Below, in pieces: positions 59,713-64,000 of a stretch of DNA of 64,000 nucleotides. The translations under genes and the position numbers were made by a program. The stretch comes from Gammaproteobacteria bacterium (GTDB lineage: Bacteria; Gemmatimonadota; Gemmatimonadetes; Longimicrobiales; Gaopeijiaceae): contig JAPPMM010000028.1 in NCBI GenBank assembly GCA_028819075.1, positions 186,001 to 250,000 on the forward strand, given 5' to 3'. How positions within the stretch are numbered: the first letter of the stretch is position 1; the number at the start of each line of letters is the position of its first letter. Below the pieces are notes generated by a model that did not search any database, was not told the DNA's origin, and saw only the letters and a program-made list of their open reading frames with translations.

Positions 59713-61476
59713 ATGAGACCGGACCAGGGTCTCCGCTACGAAGCCACCGACCCGGTCGCGCGGCCGGTCGGTCTCGGGCTCGGACTGCAGCTCGCCATTC
59801 TCAGCCTGAACTCGGCGGTGCTGCTGCCCACTATCGTCTTCCGGGCCGCCGACGCGGAAGGATTCCTGTTGTGGGCGGTCTTCGCCGGCATGCTGGCGTG
59901 CGGCGTCATGACCGCGGTGCAGGCGATCCGGCCGGGACGTCTCGGCGCCGGCTACCAGATGCTCCACGGTGCCTCCTCGCCGTTCATCGCCGTGTGCGTC
60001 GTGGCTCTGGTTCAGGGCGGGCCATCGTTGCTCGCGACGCTGGTGGTGGTGTCGGGACTGGTGCAGGCGGCGTTCTCCGAGCGCCTTGCCCTGCTGCACC
60101 GCATCCTCACCCCCGTGGTCACGGGCACGGTGATCATGCTTCTGCCGGTCACGGTCATGCCCGTCCTTTTCCGCATGCTGAACGACCTGCCGGCCGGTGC
60201 CCCGGCCGTGGCCGGTCCGCTGTGCGCCTGCGCGACGGTGGCGACAGCCGCCGGGATCCACCTGAAGGGCACGGGCAGGCTTCGTCTCTGGGCTCCCGCC
60301 GCCGGGCTCGCGGCCGGATCCGTCGTGGGCGGGTTCTTCGGGATCTACGAGGTCGGGCTCGTGGCTGACGCAGCCTGGATCGGGTTGCCGGCGGGCCGTC
60401 CCCCCGGGCTGGACCTGAGTTTCAGCCCCGCCTTCTGGGCGCTTCTTCCGGCCTTCCTGTTCATCGCCCTCGTTGGAGCAACCAAGTCGGTGGGGGTCGC
60501 GGTCGCCACCCAGCGCGTATCGTGGCACCGCGCGCGCGCCGTGGACTTTCGCTCCGTACAGGGTGCGGTGGCGGCCGAGGGCGGCGGCAACATTCTGGCC
60601 GGCCTGACCGGCGGGATCCCCAACACCCTGCATCCCACGCCCATCGCTACGATCGAGACCACCGGCGTGGCCGCGCGCAGCCTGGGCGTCATCGCCGGGC
60701 TCGCGCTGATCGCCCTGGCCTGCCTGCCCAAGCTGGTCGCGGTGATCGTCGCGATGCCGGACTCCGTCGTGGCCTCGGCGATGGCCGTCATCATGGCCAC
60801 GTTCTTCGTGGTCGGCATGCGCGAGGTGGTCTCCGGCACCGGCAGCAATCCGCGAAACGGCCTCATCGCCGGACTCGCGGTCTGGGTCGGCATCGCCGTC
60901 GAGTTCGACGTTGTCTTTCCGGACTTCTTTGCGAACTTCGCGGGCGGCCTCTTCAACAACGGCATGACGGCGGGAGGCACGATCGCCATCCTGCTTGCCG
61001 TCCTGACGATGCCGCGCGTGGCGCGCTTCAGCGGGCGGCTCGACGTGGCCGAACTGCCCGGGATCGGCGATTTCATTCGCAGGTTCGCCCGCCGCACCGG
61101 CCTGGAGGCGTCGGTGGAGCGCATGGAGGCCGCGTGCGAGGAAACCCTGCTGATGCTCCTCGAGCCCCACGGCGCAGGCGGGTCGCCGGGAGACGAGCCG
61201 GCGCACGGACAGCGCGCCCTCCTGGTCACGGCGTACTGGGAGGCCGGGCACGCCGTGCTGCAATTCAAGGCGGCCGCTGCGGGACAGGAAGAACTCAACC
61301 TCCAGGATCGGCTGGAGTGGCTCGGGGACGAGGCCCGGGCCGAACCGGCGGAAACGGAAATCTCGCTGCGGCTGCTCCGGCATCTGGCTTCGTCCGTCCG
61401 GCACCAGCAGTTTCGCAACGTGGACATCGTCACCCTGAGGGTTGCCCCTGATCGGCAGGCGGGGGAACGGCGCTGA
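59713..61476 (+). CDS. NCS2 (uracil/xanthine) permease with extra C-terminal domain
   Basis: The 587 residues start from ATG 59713. About the first 450 form the 14-helix NCS2 fold, with ATKSVGVAVATQ and AEGGGNILAGLTGGIPNT typical of the QE-motif region. An additional soluble tail of about 130 residues begins near 455. It contains EASVERMEAACEETLLMLLEP and ends ISLRLLRHLASSVRHQQFRNVDIVTLRV, which recalls a worn HATPase/anti-sigma-like fold. It would import nucleobases or similar heterocycles by proton or sodium symport. Its stop overlaps the next gene by one base (TGATG). Confidence 0.85.
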   Translation: MRPDQGLRYEATDPVARPVGLGLGLQLAILSLNSAVLLPTIVFRAADAEGFLLWAVFAGMLACGVMTAVQAIRPGRLGAGYQMLHGASSPFIAVCVVALVQGGPSLLATLVVVSGLVQAAFSERLALLHRILTPVVTGTVIMLLPVTVMPVLFRMLNDLPAGAPAVAGPLCACATVATAAGIHLKGTGRLRLWAPAAGLAAGSVVGGFFGIYEVGLVADAAWIGLPAGRPPGLDLSFSPAFWALLPAFLFIALVGATKSVGVAVATQRVSWHRARAVDFRSVQGAVAAEGGGNILAGLTGGIPNTLHPTPIATIETTGVAARSLGVIAGLALIALACLPKLVAVIVAMPDSVVASAMAVIMATFFVVGMREVVSGTGSNPRNGLIAGLAVWVGIAVEFDVVFPDFFANFAGGLFNNGMTAGGTIAILLAVLTMPRVARFSGRLDVAELPGIGDFIRRFARRTGLEASVERMEAACEETLLMLLEPHGAGGSPGDEPAHGQRALLVTAYWEAGHAVLQFKAAAAGQEELNLQDRLEWLGDEARAEPAETEISLRLLRHLASSVRHQQFRNVDIVTLRVAPDRQAGERR

Positions 61477-62510
61477 TGCGTTCGAGTGTTGACTCACGTC
61501 GACGTCGGCCGGCTCGCATCGCCGCGCTGATCCCTGTCCTGCTTCTCGTGGCCTCCGCCTGTTCGCCTTCCCCGGATGGCGGTCCGGGGCGCAGATCGCT
61601 CGTCCTTGCGCACTTCGTGCCGCCGCTCAGCACCTTGAGATCCGGGGTCGTGATCCCGTTCTCGGAACGACTGGAGCAGGTGTCGGGAGGCAGGCTGACG
61701 GCGACGGAGTACATGGGAGGCGCCCTCGGCTCCGATCCCCGGAGATACTATTCCATGCTGCTCGAGGGGGTGGCGGACATAGCCATGGTGATCCCCGGAT
61801 ACACGGCCGTGACGTTCCCCAGAACCACGCTAAGCGCCTATCCGGGGATCTGCGGCACCGCGATCGAGTGCACGGCCGCGCTGCAGCGCGCCGGCCCGGT
61901 CCTCGAGGAGGAGTACGAGGCGAAGGTCCTGGCGATGTGGTCCACCACTCCCCCCGTGCTCCTCACCCGCGAAAGGCCCGTCCGAAGACTGGAGGACCTG
62001 CAGGGGCTCAAGCTGAGGGTCTCGTCGCGCATCGAGATGCCCTTTGTCGACGCACTGGGAGCGACCCCGGTGATGCAGCCCGTCTCGGAGATTCAACAGA
62101 ACCTGCACACCGGCGTGATCGACGGCGTCGTGATCACCGCAGGGGGCATTTCCGCGTATCAGTTGCAGGAGCCGGCCGAATACCTCACCACATGGCTGCC
62201 CCTCTCCGCGACTCCCTTTTCACTGCTGATGAATCGCGGCGCCTACGAGTCGCTCACCGCGCAGGAGCAGGGCTGGCTGGACGAGGCCGCCGACTCCTGG
62301 CTGTCGGAGTCGGGGGGGCAGGCGTACGAACTCGCCGGGGCGCGCGGCATTCGGATCGCCCGCGAGGCGGGTGTCGAAATCATCGATCTCTCCGAGGAAG
62401 AGAAGGCGCGTTTCCTGGAGGCGGTCGCTGATGTCTACCAGGCGCAGCTCTCCCGCAGGATCGGCGACGCGACGGTGGCCGAGATCATCGATCTCTTCCG
62501 CGGCAATTGA
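61476..62510 (+). CDS. dctP: TRAP transporter substrate-binding protein (DctP), lipoprotein
   Basis: The 344 residues have a lipobox cysteine C29 (VASAC). The DctP fold is shown by LAHFVPP, the central LKLRVSSRIEMPFVDALGATPV with the carboxylate-binding arginine, and EIQQNLHTGVIDGV. It captures an organic acid in the periplasm and hands it to the DctQM membrane proteins encoded next. Lipid anchoring is a known variant. Neighbouring dehydrogenases suggest 2-hydroxy or 2-oxo acids as cargo (inference). Both ends are joined to neighbours by TGATG overlaps. Confidence 0.92.
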   Translation: MRSSVDSRRRRPARIAALIPVLLLVASACSPSPDGGPGRRSLVLAHFVPPLSTLRSGVVIPFSERLEQVSGGRLTATEYMGGALGSDPRRYYSMLLEGVADIAMVIPGYTAVTFPRTTLSAYPGICGTAIECTAALQRAGPVLEEEYEAKVLAMWSTTPPVLLTRERPVRRLEDLQGLKLRVSSRIEMPFVDALGATPVMQPVSEIQQNLHTGVIDGVVITAGGISAYQLQEPAEYLTTWLPLSATPFSLLMNRGAYESLTAQEQGWLDEAADSWLSESGGQAYELAGARGIRIAREAGVEIIDLSEEEKARFLEAVADVYQAQLSRRIGDATVAEIIDLFRGN

Positions 62511-63052
62511 TGCCCTCGGACCAGGACCCGGTGCCAGACCGCAGTCGGGTCGACGAGGCGCCTCGCCGGTGGCTGACTGCCGCGCTCGCCGTCACCGGGG
62601 GCGTGGCGCTGCTCCTGCTCCTGGGCGTGACCGTGGTCGAGGTCGTCGCGCGCCACCTCTTCGGGGCTCCCCTGCTGGGCGCGGAGGATCTCACCTCCAT
62701 GGGCCTTACGGTGCTCGTGGCCGCCGCGGTAGTCTGTGCGGCCCAGGAGGGAACACACGTGTCCGTCGAGCTCATCGAGCGCTTTGCGGGCCGTGCCGTC
62801 ACACGGGCAACCGACGCCCTCGCGCGGGTCCTGGGGGCTGCTGCGGCGGCGGTCACGGCCGTCGCCCTCTTCGCCAACGGCAGTTGCGGGATCGAGTGCG
62901 GCGAGGTCACCGGCACCATCGCCATCGTGCACACGCCGTTCTACTACGCGCTGGGCGCATGCATGGCAACGTACTCGCTGTTGCTCGCGTCCCGGCTGGT
63001 TCGGGGGCGGGCCGCGCGTGAGGAGGACGACTCGCGGGCCAGGGGCATCTGA
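62510..63052 (+). CDS. dctQ: TRAP transporter small permease (DctQ)
   Basis: The 180 residues from ATG 62510 have four hydrophobic helices in the DctQ pattern. It includes ARHLFGAPLLGAEDLTSMGL after helix one, typical of the family's R-x-F-x-x-P-x-x-G-x-E signature. The small subunit pairs with DctM in the inner membrane and is needed for sodium-driven uptake. Start and stop both overlap their neighbours by one base (TGATG), so the TRAP genes are tightly coupled. Confidence 0.9.
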   Translation: MPSDQDPVPDRSRVDEAPRRWLTAALAVTGGVALLLLLGVTVVEVVARHLFGAPLLGAEDLTSMGLTVLVAAAVVCAAQEGTHVSVELIERFAGRAVTRATDALARVLGAAAAAVTAVALFANGSCGIECGEVTGTIAIVHTPFYYALGACMATYSLLLASRLVRGRAAREEDDSRARGI

Positions 63053-64000
63053 TGGAGGGGTCCGCGGCCGCATTGCTCGGCGTCGTTGCCCTCTTCGTTC
63101 TTCTGCTGATCCGCGTGCCCGTCGGGCTCTCCATGCTCATCGCGGGCGCGGTCGGCATCGCGCTGATCCGGCCCCAGGCGGTGCTCCCCGTCATCGCGGG
63201 GGAGACGTTCGCGGTGTCATCGCGGACCGCGCTCACCATCATCCCGCTCTTCATGCTGATGGGGAGTCTGACGGTGGCCTCGGGGATGAGCCGGGACCTC
63301 TACCTGGCGGCCAACCTCTGGCTGGCCCGCATCCGGGGCGGCCTGGCCGCGGCATCGATCGTCGCGTGCGCGGGCTTCTCGGCTCTGTCCGGCTCGTCGC
63401 TGGCCGCCGCCCTGACCATGGGGCGCGTCGCGCTGCCCGAGATGCGGCGCTTCAACTACGACAAGTCGCTCGCGGCCGGGGCCGTAGCGGCGGGTGGCAC
63501 CCTCGGCATCCTGATTCCGCCCTCGGCCGGGCTGGTCCTGTACGGCATCCTCACCGAGCAGAGCATCGGCCGCCTTTTCATGGCGGGACTGCTTCCCGGG
63601 ATTCTGCTCGCGGCGCTCTTCGTCCTGACCGTCGTCATCATAGCAACCCTTCATCCCGAGCGGGCGCCCCGGGGAGAGCCGGAGAACGCACCGGGGAAAC
63701 GAGGGCGCACGCCTGCGGGGGCCTGGTGGATCCTGGGCCTCGCCGTCGTGACCCTCGGCGGCATCTACGCCGGCATCTTCTCCGCAATGGAGGCCGCGGG
63801 CGTGGGCGCGTTCCTCGCCCTGCTCGCGGCCCTGGCGCGTCGTTCCCTGACCCGCGACGCCCTCGGCGAGCTCGTCCTTTCGACCCTGCGGGCGTGTGGC
63901 ACGGTCTTCCTGATCCTGATCGGGGCCTACGTCTTCAAGGTATTCCTGGGATTTACCGGAACACCGTTCGCCATGGCCCGCTGGGTGGGCGATCAGGGAT
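63052..64000 (+). CDS. dctM: TRAP transporter large permease (DctM), truncated by window end
   Basis: The first 316 codons are visible; the gene continues beyond the window. ATG 63052 overlaps the DctQ stop. The sequence shows the multi-helix DctM fold with IPLFMLMGSL, SALSGSSLAAALTMGRVALPEM and AAGGTLGILIPPS, the conserved substrate/ion pathway segments. It completes a three-part TRAP uptake system downstream of the NCS2 permease. Confidence 0.92.
   Translation, partial: MEGSAAALLGVVALFVLLLIRVPVGLSMLIAGAVGIALIRPQAVLPVIAGETFAVSSRTALTIIPLFMLMGSLTVASGMSRDLYLAANLWLARIRGGLAAASIVACAGFSALSGSSLAAALTMGRVALPEMRRFNYDKSLAAGAVAAGGTLGILIPPSAGLVLYGILTEQSIGRLFMAGLLPGILLAALFVLTVVIIATLHPERAPRGEPENAPGKRGRTPAGAWWILGLAVVTLGGIYAGIFSAMEAAGVGAFLALLAALARRSLTRDALGELVLSTLRACGTVFLILIGAYVFKVFLGFTGTPFAMARWVGDQG

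Noticed and set aside
1-64000. tRNA, rRNA, CRISPR arrays, insertion sequences, prophage or toxin-antitoxin genes
   Set aside because: Intergenic gaps were read for cloverleaf-like, repeat-spacer and transposase-end patterns; none was convincing.

Overview
The window reads as a chromosomal segment of a GC-rich bacterium with Bacteroidota-like outer-membrane biology but without the low GC of Bacteroidota. Evidence: a SusC/SusD pair, a second TonB-dependent receptor with an N-terminal carboxypeptidase-regulatory domain, many exported hydrolases whose signal peptides end in A-x-A-Q, a DUF1592/DUF1552/ankyrin locus, and several copies of exported imidazolonepropionase-like amidohydrolases. This combination fits Gemmatimonadota best (inference; no search was run). 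No rRNA, tRNA, CRISPR array, insertion sequence or phage gene was seen, and gene density is very high.

Layout. 1-137: end of a regulator-like gene. 442-2409: soluble sensor kinase fused to a receiver and an OmpR-type DNA-binding domain, behind an AT-rich region with 11-bp-phased repeats. 2461-6478: PAP2 phosphatase, CTP-dependent lipid-kinase-like protein, M16 peptidase. 6714-8335: alkylation and AP-site repair pair (Ada-type methyltransferase, exonuclease III). 8360-11607: feo operon whose regulator is a membrane-anchored DtxR-FeoA fusion, with two DtxR-type palindromes upstream. 11756-15820: AAA ATPase, Fpg glycosylase, metallo-beta-lactamase-fold enzyme, two tandem lipoproteins. 15890-20328: SusD/SusC. 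20434-26239: ankyrin, DUF1552 and DUF1592 operon. 26410-37263: a run of exported hydrolases (CocE/NonD, creatininase-like, epimerase-like, three amidohydrolases, a class C beta-lactamase-like enzyme), interrupted by a radical SAM protein. 37487-39536: FEN-type nuclease, a small acidic protein and tryptophan 2,3-dioxygenase. 39577-45707: amidohydrolase-2 lipoprotein, TonB receptor, ABC exporter.

45871-64000 is a dense catabolic and transport region. A plus-strand operon (amidohydrolase, tandem VOC protein, Ldh-type dehydrogenase, aspartoacylase-family deacylase, histidine phosphatase) is followed by minus-strand genes (class V aminotransferase-like, dihydropyrimidinase, peroxiredoxin). Next comes a five-gene minus-strand operon (2-hydroxyacid dehydrogenase, DUF819 permease, SDR, a PLP-fold protein that has lost its catalytic lysine, an intact aminotransferase). 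It diverges from an NCS2 permease plus TRAP transporter operon that runs off the end of the window.

Working together, the outer membrane receptors and exported hydrolases suggest scavenging of peptides, cyclic amides and acylated amino acids. The last 18 kb would take up small organic acids or nucleobase-like compounds and process them through hydrolysis, transamination and oxidation. The best candidates for something undescribed are the active/inactive aminotransferase pair with its divergent transporters, the DtxR-FeoA membrane fusion, and three arrays of helically phased repeats in intergenic regions. Two genes (38494 and 48168) appear to start on near-cognate codons (CTG, ATC) with well-placed Shine-Dalgarno sequences.
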